Positions 1 through 8,935 of a stretch of 36,389 nt of DNA are shown one piece after another. Position numbers and translations under genes: made by a program. How positions within the stretch are numbered: position 1 is the first letter of the stretch; the number at the start of each line of letters is the position of its first letter. The notes under the pieces were generated by a model. The model saw only the letters and a list, made by a program, of their open reading frames with translations, did no database searches and was not told the DNA's origin. This DNA comes from Bacteroidales bacterium (lineage in GTDB: Bacteria; Bacteroidota; Bacteroidia; Bacteroidales; UBA932): the NCBI GenBank assembly GCA_017458265.1, contig JAFTFV010000005.1:1-36389 (forward strand), in the 5' to 3' direction.

Positions 1-116
1 AAACTTATGACATCAAGCGACCGATTGATGAATCGTACCAGAAGAGGCTTGCCAGGCAGGTCGTCTTCGCCCCGGAACTCGGTAAGTGGAATTACCTCGT
101 CAAACCGGCCAACTGA
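1..116 (+). CDS. C-terminal end of an unidentified protein (partial)
   Basis: An open frame enters from the left edge (first whole codon at base 3) and stops at TGA 114-116, giving the last 37 or so residues, which end in GKWNYLVKPAN. No motif is recognisable in this piece, so no function is given. Its stop lies 32 bases before the preferred start of the threonine aldolase. The TGA also overlaps an in-frame ATG of that gene (TGATG at 114-118), so the two may be cotranscribed. The composition is ordinary for the window. Confidence 0.55.
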   Translation, partial: TYDIKRPIDESYQKRLARQVVFAPELGKWNYLVKPAN

Positions 117-148
117 TGCAACTTATTTTTTACACATTACTTAAAACC

Positions 149-1180
149 ATGGATATGCTTTCATTCGCCTGCGATTACCTTGAAGGGGCGCATCCCCTCA
201 TACTTAAGAAATTATCCGAAACGAACCTCACCCAGGAGCCCGGCTACGGTTTCGACTCCCACTGTGAAAAAGCCAAAAGCCTCATCAGGGAAGCCTGCGG
301 CCGCCCCGGTGCCGATGTGTTCTTCCTGGTAGGCGGAACCCAGACCAATGCCACGGTAATCGACTCTCTTCTCCGCGGATACGAAGGCGTGGTGGCTGCT
401 CAGACAGGCCACATCGCCGTGCATGAAAGCGGCGCCATCGAATTTGGCGGGCACAAGGTCCTCACCCTTCCCGGCCACGGCGGAAAGATTCATGCCGATG
501 ATCTGAAAACCCTTCTGGAGACATTTCACGGCGATTTTTCAAAGGACCACATGGTCTTTCCCGGCATGGTGTACATTTCCTTCCCTACCGAATACGGCAC
601 TATCTACTCCCGAAAGGAACTGGAGGACATACATGCCGTCTGCCGTGAATACTCCATTCCGCTTTTCATAGACGGAGCCCGCCTCGGTTACGGTCTCACC
701 AGCCCGGCATGCGATATATCGCTAAAGGACCTTGCGGGGCTTTGCGAAGTGTTCTACATCGGCGGGACCAAGGTTGGCGCCCTGTGCGGAGAAGCCGTCG
801 TCTTCCCTTCCGGGAACGCTCCGGCTCACTTTTTCACCACGGTAAAGCAGCATGGTGCTCTCCTTGCCAAGGGACGGGTCCTTGGCATCCAGTTCGAAAC
901 CCTCTTTACTGACAACCTCTATTTCGAGATTGCGTCAAGTGCCGTATCTCTTGCGATGGAATTGCGCAAGGCATTCGAAGACAAGGGCATACCCATGTAT
1001 ATAGACTCCCCTACCAACCAGCAGTTTCCAATCCTCACAGAAAGGCAGGTCAAAGCCCTTGAGGACAAGGTGGTATTCGAAATCTGGGAAAAGCTCCCTG
1101 ACGGGCGCACGGTGACGCGCTTTGCCACCAGCTGGGCCACCACAAAGGAGCAGATATCCTCTCTTGAATCACTGCTATAA
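149..1180 (+). CDS. ltaE: Low-specificity L-threonine aldolase (PLP enzyme)
   Basis: This 343-residue protein belongs to the beta-eliminating lyase fold. It should cleave L-threonine or L-allo-threonine to glycine and acetaldehyde in the cytoplasm. The N-terminus has the family's DYLEGAHP signature (residues 9-16). The cofactor phosphate loop is GGTQTN (62-67). The PLP-ring aspartate is in FIDGARLG (about D175), and the Schiff-base lysine is K208 in IGGTKVG. Length is normal for the family. The frame is open from GTG 86, with other ATGs at 116 and 155. ATG 149 is preferred because homologues begin just before the SFxxDYLEGAHP segment and the extra upstream residues look non-conserved. There is no Shine-Dalgarno sequence, as is usual here. 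A strong terminator follows directly. Confidence 0.9.
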   Translation: MDMLSFACDYLEGAHPLILKKLSETNLTQEPGYGFDSHCEKAKSLIREACGRPGADVFFLVGGTQTNATVIDSLLRGYEGVVAAQTGHIAVHESGAIEFGGHKVLTLPGHGGKIHADDLKTLLETFHGDFSKDHMVFPGMVYISFPTEYGTIYSRKELEDIHAVCREYSIPLFIDGARLGYGLTSPACDISLKDLAGLCEVFYIGGTKVGALCGEAVVFPSGNAPAHFFTTVKQHGALLAKGRVLGIQFETLFTDNLYFEIASSAVSLAMELRKAFEDKGIPMYIDSPTNQQFPILTERQVKALEDKVVFEIWEKLPDGRTVTRFATSWATTKEQISSLESLL

Positions 1181-1184
1181 AACG

Positions 1185-1212
1185 AAAACAGACTCCTGCG
1201 AGTCTGTTTTTT
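1185..1212. terminator. Bidirectional intrinsic terminator of ltaE and tRNA-Arg
   Basis: An 11-bp perfect stem, AAAACAGACTC (1185-1195) and GAGTCTGTTTT (1200-1210), closes a CTGC loop. It has a T run on the plus strand and TTTTCGTTTT on the minus strand, so it can end the ltaE transcript rightward and the tRNA transcript leftward. Its last bases touch the CCA end of the tRNA gene at 1212. Confidence 0.85.
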
Positions 1213-1286
1213 GGTACTCCCGCTCGGAATCGAACCGGGACCAACGGAACCGGAATCCGTTATTCTATCCTTTAAACTACGGGAGC
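1212..1286 (-). tRNA. tRNA-Arg, anticodon CCG
   Basis: Read on the minus strand this is a 75-base cloverleaf with an encoded CCA (1214-1212). The acceptor arms are GCTCCCG and CGGGAGT, with a G·U first pair. The anticodon stem is ACGGA/TCCGT around loop TTCCGGT, so the anticodon is CCG and reads the Arg codon CGG. The T loop is TTCGATT. The D arm is short and weak (GTTT with GAAT). The T stem CCCGG/CCGAG contains one C-A mismatch at its second pair. A consensus promoter lies just upstream and a shared terminator directly downstream, so it is a single-gene unit. Confidence 0.93.
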
Positions 1287-1297
1287 ATTAAGGACTG

Positions 1298-1328
1298 CAA
1301 ATTTAGCAATAAAAATGGTTTTGACAAA
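1298..1328 (-). promoter_or_regulatory. Promoter of tRNA-Arg
   Basis: On the minus strand TTTG (1328-1325) is followed after exactly 19 bases by TAAATTTG (1305-1298). This matches the Bacteroidetes primary sigma consensus TTTG-N19-TAnnTTTG. The predicted start is only a few bases before the tRNA 5' end at 1286. Confidence 0.8.
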
Positions 1329-1366
1329 GAGTGTATTAATACAAACGTTTTCTCAGAAATTATTAC

Positions 1367-1374
1367 TATATTTG
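1367..1374 (+). promoter_or_regulatory. -7 element of the fabD promoter
   Basis: TATATTTG fits TAnnTTTG and lies 19 bases before the fabD ATG. No good TTTG is found at the expected upstream distance, only a T run at 1348-1351, so the call rests on the -7 element and its position. Confidence 0.55.
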
Positions 1375-1393
1375 TACGATATATTGTTTTAGC

Positions 1394-2263
1394 ATGAAAA
1401 AAGCATTCATATTTCCAGGTCAGGGTTCCCAGTTCCCGGGAATGGCGGCAGAGCTTTACCCCGCAAACAAGGCCTTGATGGAAAAGGCAAATGATATACT
1501 CGGGTTCCGCATCACGGACATCATGTTCGAAGGCACCTCAGAAGACCTCAAGGCGACAAAGGTCACGCAGCCGGCTATTTTCATCCACAGTTCGGTGCTG
1601 GCAATGTCCATCGGCGAAAAGCCCGACATGACCGCCGGCCACTCGCTCGGAGAGTTTTCTGCACTTGCCGCGGCCGGTGCTCTCAGTTTCGAGGATGCCC
1701 TCCGCCTTGTTGCAATCCGTGCAAGCGAGATGCAGAAGTGCTGCGAGAAAGTCCCCGGCACAATGGCTGCGGTAATCGGCCTTCCGGACGAAACCATCGA
1801 AAGCATCTGCGCCGGTATTCCCGGTGTGCTTCCGGCGAACTACAATTCGCCCGGCCAGGTGGTTATATCCGGTGAGGAAAGCGCAGTGGATGAAGCATGC
1901 GTCCGGCTGAAGGCCGCAGGTGCAAAGCGCGCCCTCAAACTCCCCGTGAGCGGAGCTTTCCACTCCCCCCTCATGGAGCCCGCACGTGAAGCCCTTGCCG
2001 CGGCAATAGACAGGACTCCGTTCAGCACTCTGCTGTGCCCTGTCTACCAGAATGTCACGGCGGCACCCACTACAGACCCTGTCGTCATCAAGGACAACCT
2101 CCTGAGGCAGCTCACTTCGCCCGTCCGCTGGACGGCTTCCGTCCGCAACATGCTCGCCGACGGCGCAGACTGCTTCCTGGAACTTGGTCCCGGAACGGTC
2201 CTGCAGGGCCTTGTAAAGCGCATTGCCGGGGATGCTCCAATTCAGATTGAAGGTAAACAATAA
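1394..2263 (+). CDS. fabD: Malonyl-CoA:ACP transacylase
   Basis: FabD moves malonyl groups from CoA to acyl carrier protein, which supplies the extender unit for fatty acid synthesis. The 289-residue length is typical of stand-alone FabD. Visible signatures are the N-terminal FPGQGSQ (residues 7-13), the nucleophile elbow GHSLGE with S84, the malonate-carboxylate arginine R109 in the segment RLVAIRAS, and the catalytic histidine H190 in GAFHSPLM. ATG 1394 begins immediately before the conserved start of the fold. PFOR follows after 21 bases with no terminator or clear promoter, so the two are probably cotranscribed. Other fab genes are not next to it. Confidence 0.95.
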   Translation: MKKAFIFPGQGSQFPGMAAELYPANKALMEKANDILGFRITDIMFEGTSEDLKATKVTQPAIFIHSSVLAMSIGEKPDMTAGHSLGEFSALAAAGALSFEDALRLVAIRASEMQKCCEKVPGTMAAVIGLPDETIESICAGIPGVLPANYNSPGQVVISGEESAVDEACVRLKAAGAKRALKLPVSGAFHSPLMEPAREALAAAIDRTPFSTLLCPVYQNVTAAPTTDPVVIKDNLLRQLTSPVRWTASVRNMLADGADCFLELGPGTVLQGLVKRIAGDAPIQIEGKQ

Positions 2264-2284
2264 CAATAACCAATTTAATTAATT

Positions 2285-5200
2285 ATGGCAAACGAAAAGA
2301 AATTCATCACCTGTGATGGTAACTACGCCGCTTCGAACATTGCCTATCTGTTCAGCGAAAATGCGTGCATCTACCCTATCACCCCGTCCTCTACTATGGC
2401 AGAGAACGTGGACGAATGGGCAGCCCATGGCAAAAAGAACCTTTGGGGAGAAACCGTACGCGTAACTGAAATGCAGAGCGAGGCAGGTGCCGCCGGCGCA
2501 GTCCACGGCTCACTGCAGGCAGGTGCCCTCACCTCCACTTTCACCGCTTCCCAGGGACTCCTTCTCATGATCCCTAACATGTACAAGATTGCCGGTGAAA
2601 TGCTGCCCGCAGTATTCCACGTGAGTGCACGTGCTCTTGCAAGCCACGCACTTTCCATCTTCGGTGACCATCAGGACGTGATGGCATGCCGCCAGACCGG
2701 CTTCGCAATGATTGCCTCCGGCTCCGTACAGGAAGCTCAGGATATCGCAGCCGTTGCACATCTTTCCACCATCAAGTCCAGCATTCCTTTCCTTCACTTC
2801 TTCGACGGCTTCCGTACCTCTCATGAGATTCAGAAGATCGAAGCCCTCCCTGAGGAGAAGCTCAAGGACATGATTTCCGAAAAATCCCTTGCAAAGTTTC
2901 GCGAGCGCGCACTCAGCCCCGACGCACCCGTCACCCGCGGTACAGCACAGAACGGCGACGTCTACTTCCAGGCAGTGGAAGTACGCAACAAATGCTATGA
3001 GGCCGTTCCGGACATCGTAGCCCGCTACATGGGTGAGATTTCTGAACTCACCGGCCGCAGCTACCGTCCCTTCGAGTACTACGGAGACCCCACTGCAGAG
3101 AACATCATCGTTGCAATGGGTTCTGTGACCGAAACCATCAAGGAAACCATCGACTATCTCGCAGGCCGCGGCCGCAAGTACGGTCTCGTTACCGTCCACC
3201 TGTACCGTCCGTTCTCTGAGAAGTACTTCTTCGCAGTCCTTCCCAAGAGCGTACGCCGCATCGCCGTCCTCGACCGCACCAAGGAAACCGGCGCAGTGGG
3301 AGAACCCCTCTTCACCGATGTCAACGCTCTCTTCCAGGGCAAGGACAACGTCTTTATCGTAGGCGGCCGTTACGGTCTCTCCTCAAAGGACACCACCCCT
3401 GCACAGATCGTTGCTGTATATGACAACCTCGAGGCCAAGGAGCCCAAGGCAGACTTCACCATCGGCATTGTCGATGACGTCACATTCAAGAGCCTCCCTA
3501 TCAAGAGCGAAGTCTCCATCGTGAAGCCCGGCACCACAGAGTGCAAGTTCTACGGCCTTGGTTCCGACGGTACCGTAGGTGCTAACAAGAACACCATCAA
3601 GATCATCGGCACCCATACAGACCTTTACAGCCAGGCTTACTTCGACTATGACTCCAAGAAGTCAGGCGGTTACACCTGCTCTCACCTCCGTTTCGGCGTG
3701 AGCCCCATCAAGGCCCCTTACCTTGTCAACACTCCCGACTTCGTCGCCTGCCACGTTCCTTCATACCTTAAGAAGTATGACGTGCTCAAGGGCATCAAGG
3801 ACGGCGGCACCCTCCTCCTTAACTCCCTCTGGGACGAAGAAGAGACTATCAAGCAGATTCCTGACAACGTCAAGGCAATCATCGGCCGCAAGCACATCAA
3901 GGTATATATCATCAACGCCACCAAGATTGCTGCCGAAATCGGCCTCGGAAACCGCACCAACACCATTCTCCAGAGCGCTTTCTTCAAGATCACCGGCATC
4001 ATCCCCTACGAGGATGCAGTCAAGTACATGAAGGACGCCATCGTCAAGTCCTACGGGAAGAAGGGCGAAAACGTGGTGAACATGAACTATGCAGCCGTTG
4101 ACCGCGGCGGCGAATACACCGAAATCCACGTCCCCGAAGAATGGGCCAACCTCACCGCCAAGTTCGAGAATCCTGGCAAGGACCGCCTCGCTCCCGCATT
4201 CGTCAAGGAAGTTGCCGACATCGTCAACGCACAGGCCGGCGACACCCTCCCCGTGAGCACATTCCTTCCCTATGCCGACGGCACCATGCCCGCAGGCACA
4301 TCCGCATTCGAAAAGCGCGGCGTTGCAGTGAACGTTCCCACCTGGGATGCAGAGAAGTGTATCCAGTGTAACAACTGCGCATTCGTCTGCCCTCACGCTG
4401 CAATCCGTCCTTTCCTCCTCACAGAGGAAGAAGCCGCAAAGGTTCCCGCAGGTCTCAAGCTCGCACAGGGCAAGGCCAACCTCAAGGACTACAAGTACGC
4501 CATCGCCGTCTCCGTTGACGACTGCACCGGCTGCGGCAACTGCGTCGACGTATGTCTCGCCAAGCCTGAAAAGGCCCTCTCCATGGTCCCTTACATCAAC
4601 GACACTGCCGAACAGGCCAACTACGACTACCTTAACAAGTATGTAGGCTACAAGGAGTACGTCGACAAGAAGGCCAACATGAAGAACAGCCAGTTTGCAC
4701 AGCCTCTGTTCGAGTTCTCCGGCGCCTGCGCAGGTTGCGGTGAAACTCCCAACATCAAGGCCATCACCCAGCTCTTCGGAGACCACATGATGATTGCAAA
4801 CGCAACAGGATGCTCCTCTATCTACGGTGCTTCCTTCCCTGCCAGCCCTTACTGCACCAATGCAGCCGGCCACGGCCCCGCATGGCAGAACTCCCTCTTC
4901 GAGGATGCCGCTGAATTCGGCCTTGGTATGAAGATCGGCTCCGACCGCACCCGCGAAACCGTCTGCCGTCTCATGAAGGAGGCTCTTGACTGCGAGAAGT
5001 GCCCTCAGGAAGCAAAGCCGCTCATCGCTAAATGGCTCGAGGCTCCCAAGGATGCAGCAGTCACCCGCGAAGTTGCAGATGCCCTCATCCCTGTCATTGA
5101 AGACAGCGAATGCGAAGCCTGCAAGCAGCTTGTAGAGTATCGCCACTTCATCCCCGCCCGTTCCCAGTGGATATTCGGCGGTGACGGTTGGGCATACGAT

Positions 5201-5809
5201 ATCGGATACGGCGGTCTGGACCACGTCCTCGCCAGCGGTGAGAATGTAAACGTTCTCGTACTTGATACAGAAGTTTACTCAAACACCGGCGGACAGAGCT
5301 CCAAGTCCACTCCGGTTGGCGCAATTGCCAAATTCGCCGCTTCCGGCAAGAGAATCCGCAAGAAAGACCTTGGCATGATGGCCATCAGCTATGGTTATGT
5401 ATATGTGGCCCAGGTTGCAATGGGTGCAAGCCCCGTTCAGTTCTTCAACGCCATCAAGGAAGCTGAAGCCTACGACGGACCTTCACTCATCATCGCCTAC
5501 AGCCCTTGTATCAACCATGGCCTCAAGGCCGGCATGGGTCTGAGCCAGAAGGAAGAGAAACTCGCAGTCGACTGCGGTTACTGGCACCTGTTCCGTTACA
5601 ACCCTGCTCTCGAGGGAACAGACAAGAATCCGTTCTCCCTGGACAGCAAGGAACCTGACTGGACCAAGTTCCAGGACTTCCTCAAGGGGGAAGTTCGATT
5701 TGCATCCCTCTACAAGATGTTCCCGGAAAGCGCCGCAGAACTCCTTCAGAAGACAGAAGAGTTTGCAAAGATCAGACTTAACACATACAAACGCTTAGCA
5801 GGAAAATGA
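2285..5809 (+). CDS. nifJ: Pyruvate:ferredoxin (flavodoxin) oxidoreductase
   Basis: This 1174-residue single-chain PFOR carries all domains in one polypeptide. It oxidatively decarboxylates pyruvate to acetyl-CoA and CO2 and passes electrons to ferredoxin. From the N-terminus it shows the pyrimidine-binding TPP domain (YPITPSSTMAE near residue 30), the transketolase C-like domain, and the gamma domain. A 2[4Fe-4S] ferredoxin module follows, with C692/695/698/702 and C747/750/753/757. The C-terminal TPP domain carries CAGCGE at C815/C818 for the proximal cluster. It also has the Mg-TPP motif beginning GGDGWAYDIG near 965 and SNTGGQSSKSTP. All expected cysteines are present. The codons are strongly biased toward C/G-ending ones, as expected for a highly expressed fermentation enzyme. 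The M16 peptidase gene overlaps its end by 4 bases. A small ferredoxin gene lies downstream on the other strand. Confidence 0.97.
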   Translation: MANEKKFITCDGNYAASNIAYLFSENACIYPITPSSTMAENVDEWAAHGKKNLWGETVRVTEMQSEAGAAGAVHGSLQAGALTSTFTASQGLLLMIPNMYKIAGEMLPAVFHVSARALASHALSIFGDHQDVMACRQTGFAMIASGSVQEAQDIAAVAHLSTIKSSIPFLHFFDGFRTSHEIQKIEALPEEKLKDMISEKSLAKFRERALSPDAPVTRGTAQNGDVYFQAVEVRNKCYEAVPDIVARYMGEISELTGRSYRPFEYYGDPTAENIIVAMGSVTETIKETIDYLAGRGRKYGLVTVHLYRPFSEKYFFAVLPKSVRRIAVLDRTKETGAVGEPLFTDVNALFQGKDNVFIVGGRYGLSSKDTTPAQIVAVYDNLEAKEPKADFTIGIVDDVTFKSLPIKSEVSIVKPGTTECKFYGLGSDGTVGANKNTIKIIGTHTDLYSQAYFDYDSKKSGGYTCSHLRFGVSPIKAPYLVNTPDFVACHVPSYLKKYDVLKGIKDGGTLLLNSLWDEEETIKQIPDNVKAIIGRKHIKVYIINATKIAAEIGLGNRTNTILQSAFFKITGIIPYEDAVKYMKDAIVKSYGKKGENVVNMNYAAVDRGGEYTEIHVPEEWANLTAKFENPGKDRLAPAFVKEVADIVNAQAGDTLPVSTFLPYADGTMPAGTSAFEKRGVAVNVPTWDAEKCIQCNNCAFVCPHAAIRPFLLTEEEAAKVPAGLKLAQGKANLKDYKYAIAVSVDDCTGCGNCVDVCLAKPEKALSMVPYINDTAEQANYDYLNKYVGYKEYVDKKANMKNSQFAQPLFEFSGACAGCGETPNIKAITQLFGDHMMIANATGCSSIYGASFPASPYCTNAAGHGPAWQNSLFEDAAEFGLGMKIGSDRTRETVCRLMKEALDCEKCPQEAKPLIAKWLEAPKDAAVTREVADALIPVIEDSECEACKQLVEYRHFIPARSQWIFGGDGWAYDIGYGGLDHVLASGENVNVLVLDTEVYSNTGGQSSKSTPVGAIAKFAASGKRIRKKDLGMMAISYGYVYVAQVAMGASPVQFFNAIKEAEAYDGPSLIIAYSPCINHGLKAGMGLSQKEEKLAVDCGYWHLFRYNPALEGTDKNPFSLDSKEPDWTKFQDFLKGEVRFASLYKMFPESAAELLQKTEEFAKIRLNTYKRLAGK

Positions 5810-8670
5810 AAAAAATCCTAAGTATCATTGCACTGACCGCCGCACTGGCGGTCAATGCTTTTGCCCAGGGTCCGTCCCGTGAGCAGATGGAGGCAATGAT
5901 TGCCCAGATGCCCCAGATCCCCAATTCGGACCAGGTCCGCATCGGTCATCTTGACAACGGCCTCACCTACTATATCCGTCACAATGCCCTTCCCGAGCAG
6001 CGTGCAGAATTCTACCTGGCAACCAACGTAGGCGCCATTCAGGAAGAATATCCTGAACAGGACGGTCTGGCACACTTCCTTGAGCACATGTGCTTCAACG
6101 GAACAGAGAATTTCCCCGGAAAAACCATCCTGAACTATCTCCGTTCCATCGGCGCAGAATTCGGAAGGAACATCAATGCTTCCACCGGTTTCGAGGAAAC
6201 CCAGTACATGCTCAACAACATTCCCGTCCAGAGGGAAAGCATCGTGGACAGCTGCCTCATGATCCTGAGGGACTATTCACACTTCGTGCTCAACGAGCCC
6301 TCCGAGATTGACGCAGAACGCGGAGTCATCATCGAAGAGCGCCGCCAGAGGCGCAACGCTTCCTGGAGGTCCATGGAGCGCTCACTTCCCTACTACTTCG
6401 GAGAAGGAACAAAGTATGCCGACTGCACCCTCATCGGCCTGCAGGAGCATCTTGAGACCTTCAAGCCCGAAAGCCTCGTCAATTTCTACCATACATGGTA
6501 TCACCCCGGAAACCAGGCAGTGGTTGTCGTCGGCGACATTGACGTAGACCGCACAGAGGCCAAGATCAAGGAACTCTTCGGCGTCATTCCCGCCAAGGAG
6601 AACCCTCTTCCAAAGCCCATCCAGCACATCGCAGAGCATAAGGAACCCCGTGTCGGCATCATCACCGATCCCGAACAGACTTCTCCTTCCGTGGAGCTTT
6701 TCTGGCACGGTGAAGCTTCTCCCGAGTCCATCAATGCCACTATGTTCGGCCAGGTTACAGACCTCGTAGAAAGCATCCTCTCCTCTGTGATGAGCGAACG
6801 CTTCAACGACATTACGTCAAAACCTGGTTCCTCATATCTTGGAGGCGGATTCGGCATCACAGACCTTATCTACGAAGATATCGAAGCCGTAGCCGGTAAC
6901 GTAAGCCTCCGCGAAGACAACATCCTGGGCGGTTTCAAGGACTTCTACACAGAGCTCATCCGCCTCAAGAGGTTCGGCATCACCGATGCTGAATTTGAAC
7001 GCGTAAAGACCGAAACCCTCTCCTACCTGGAGACCCGCGTCAACAAGGCCGATACCCGCCGCAACCCCGAATTCGTACGTCCCATCCTCCAGAACTTCTT
7101 CGACAAGGAGCCCATCCTGGAGCCCAAGGACGAACTCGAGATGTGCAAGGCTGTATTCGCCCAGCTCAATGCCTCCGCAGTGAGCCAGATGGCCGCACAG
7201 CTCTTCGGAGACGACAATCTCGTCGTGGTCTACAACGGCCCTGAAAAGGAAGGCATTGCAACTCCTACCGCAGCACAGCTCCTCCAGGTTATTGCCGATG
7301 TAAACGCATCTGAGATCACTGCTCTCGAAGGTGAAGAGATTCCCGACCAGTTCCTGAATCCCGACCTTCTCAAAGGCGCCAAGGTCAAAAAGGTTGCCAG
7401 CAGCATCTACGACTCCACCAAGTGGACTCTCAAGAACGGTGTCGAAGTATACGTCTATCCTACCGACCTTGCCAAAGACCAGATTCTGTTCAACATCACC
7501 ATGGACGGTGGTCTGAGCCTTGTTGAGACCGAGGATCTTCCTTCCTTCGACCGCAGCGTCATCAGCCTGTTCCAGAGCAACAGCGGTGTATCCGTATTCC
7601 CCGGAACAATGGTCACCAAGATGCTCACAGGCAAGAACCTCAATGTCAACCCTTACATCGACCAGCTCGAGCACGGTATCAACGGCAACTCCACGGTCAA
7701 GGATCTCGAAACTGCATTCCAGATTCTCTACCTGATGTTCACAGATCCCCGCTTCGACCAGGATGAATGGGACAACGGCATCGACCAGCTCCGCGCATAT
7801 CTGCCCAACATGGTGAACCAGCCCAACTACAAGTTCTCCTCAAGGATGCAGGATGTTGTATTCGGACACAACCCCCGCCGCCAGCAGCTTTCACCCGAAA
7901 GGCTCGACCAGGCCAGCCTCCAGGTAGTTGAAAAATACTACAGGAAGCTCTTCAAGAGCGCCAAGGGTGCCAAGATGGTCATAGTGGGTGACGTGAACCC
8001 GGCAACCCTCCAGCCGCTTGTAGAGAAGTACATCGGCTCACTTCCCAAGAAGGGCAAGGCCCTCAAGTGGATCGACCGCAAAGAATATGTAGCCACCGGC
8101 ATCATCGAGGACATCTTCACCGTTGACATGCAGACCCCCAAGAGCACCGTTCTCCAGGTCTACAGTGCCGATATGCCTTATTCCTATGAGAAGGATGCAG
8201 CCATGGACGCCATCTCCTATATCCTTGACATGAGGTACACTGAATCCCTCCGCGAGGAAGAAGGCGGCACCTATGGTGCAAGCGCCATCACCAGCCTCTC
8301 CCGCCGTCCCAAGGCTCAGGGCCTCATCCAGGTATACTTTGACTGCAAACCCGCCCTGTGCGACAGGCTCCGCGAACTCGCCGTCAAGGGCATCCAGGAG
8401 CTTGCCCAGAAGGGACCCACCGACGAAGAAGTGAACATGGCAAAGCTCAACCTCCTCAAGAACCTGCCCGAAAGCCGTCAGCGCAACAACTGGTGGCTGA
8501 ACGGTATCGAGCTCTACCTCACTTATGGTGATGACCGCAACGCCCTCTACGAGGCCGCAATCAACTCCCTCGACAAGGACATCATCAAGGAAACCATCAA
8601 CGAGGTCCTCTCCGGAGGCAACTTCATCGACTTTGTCATGAAGCCCGCCGCCACCGCCGAGGCCGAATAA
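5806..8670 (+). CDS. Secreted M16 (pitrilysin-type) zinc peptidase, two-half form
   Basis: This 954-residue protein has a clear Sec signal peptide (cleavage probably after AFA, about residue 20), so it acts in the periplasm or at the envelope. The inverted zinc motif HFLEH is at 90-94, and the third ligand is E171, the right distance downstream (76 residues between). A second, inactive M16 half covers roughly residues 540-940, making the usual clam-shell of long M16 enzymes. This fits the Bacteroidetes 'insulinase family' proteins that degrade peptides. The ATGA overlap with the PFOR stop implies translational coupling, though no functional link with PFOR is evident. A strong terminator follows, so it ends the fabD-PFOR-M16 unit. 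The substrate is unknown. Confidence 0.9.
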   Translation: MKKILSIIALTAALAVNAFAQGPSREQMEAMIAQMPQIPNSDQVRIGHLDNGLTYYIRHNALPEQRAEFYLATNVGAIQEEYPEQDGLAHFLEHMCFNGTENFPGKTILNYLRSIGAEFGRNINASTGFEETQYMLNNIPVQRESIVDSCLMILRDYSHFVLNEPSEIDAERGVIIEERRQRRNASWRSMERSLPYYFGEGTKYADCTLIGLQEHLETFKPESLVNFYHTWYHPGNQAVVVVGDIDVDRTEAKIKELFGVIPAKENPLPKPIQHIAEHKEPRVGIITDPEQTSPSVELFWHGEASPESINATMFGQVTDLVESILSSVMSERFNDITSKPGSSYLGGGFGITDLIYEDIEAVAGNVSLREDNILGGFKDFYTELIRLKRFGITDAEFERVKTETLSYLETRVNKADTRRNPEFVRPILQNFFDKEPILEPKDELEMCKAVFAQLNASAVSQMAAQLFGDDNLVVVYNGPEKEGIATPTAAQLLQVIADVNASEITALEGEEIPDQFLNPDLLKGAKVKKVASSIYDSTKWTLKNGVEVYVYPTDLAKDQILFNITMDGGLSLVETEDLPSFDRSVISLFQSNSGVSVFPGTMVTKMLTGKNLNVNPYIDQLEHGINGNSTVKDLETAFQILYLMFTDPRFDQDEWDNGIDQLRAYLPNMVNQPNYKFSSRMQDVVFGHNPRRQQLSPERLDQASLQVVEKYYRKLFKSAKGAKMVIVGDVNPATLQPLVEKYIGSLPKKGKALKWIDRKEYVATGIIEDIFTVDMQTPKSTVLQVYSADMPYSYEKDAAMDAISYILDMRYTESLREEEGGTYGASAITSLSRRPKAQGLIQVYFDCKPALCDRLRELAVKGIQELAQKGPTDEEVNMAKLNLLKNLPESRQRNNWWLNGIELYLTYGDDRNALYEAAINSLDKDIIKETINEVLSGGNFIDFVMKPAATAEAE

Positions 8671-8673
8671 CAA

Positions 8674-8702
8674 AAAAAGCTGCGCCAATAGCGCAGCTTT
8701 TT
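8674..8702. terminator. Bidirectional intrinsic terminator between the M16 gene and ferredoxin
   Basis: A stem of AAAAAGCTGCGC and GCGCAGCTTTTT closes a 5-base loop (8686-8690). A and T tracts flank both sides, so it can end both the plus-strand peptidase transcript and the minus-strand ferredoxin transcript. Confidence 0.88.
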
Positions 8703-8725
8703 ATTTACGAAATAATCTCTGGAGC

Positions 8726-8899
8726 TTAAGCTTCAGAGATTGCTTCGTTAGGGCAGGTTCCTTCGCATGCACCGCAGTCGATGCACTCGTCAGCGTTGAT
8801 TACGTATGAAGAATCGCCGGCGCTGATAGCACCAACGGGGCAGACATCTGCGCAGGAGCCGCAGGAGACACAAAGGTCAGGATTGATAATTCTAGGCAT
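8726..8899 (-). CDS. 2[4Fe-4S] ferredoxin, 57 residues
   Basis: A small clostridial-type ferredoxin and the probable electron partner of PFOR and of the IorA-like enzyme at the right edge. The translation begins MPRIINPDLCVSCGSC and ends NEAISEA. The two cluster motifs are complete: C10/C13/C16 with C20, and C39/C42/C45 with C49, each followed by proline (P21, P50). The chain is acidic and short, as expected. It is short enough to be missed by automatic gene callers with a 60-residue cut-off. ATG 8899 lies 36 bases downstream of a consensus promoter. A shared terminator lies after the stop. Confidence 0.95.
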   Translation of the reverse strand: MPRIINPDLCVSCGSCADVCPVGAISAGDSSYVINADECIDCGACEGTCPNEAISEA

Positions 8900-8935
8900 T
8901 GTTGTTTATTTTTGTTGTTATGTGTTTTCCGAGTG

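Noticed and set aside
3761-5224. 487-codon open frame on the minus strand inside PFOR
   Set aside because: It is the shadow of the strongly C/G-ending codons of PFOR. Its translation is a Val/Leu/Gly/Cys-rich pattern with no motif, and it has no promoter or start context.
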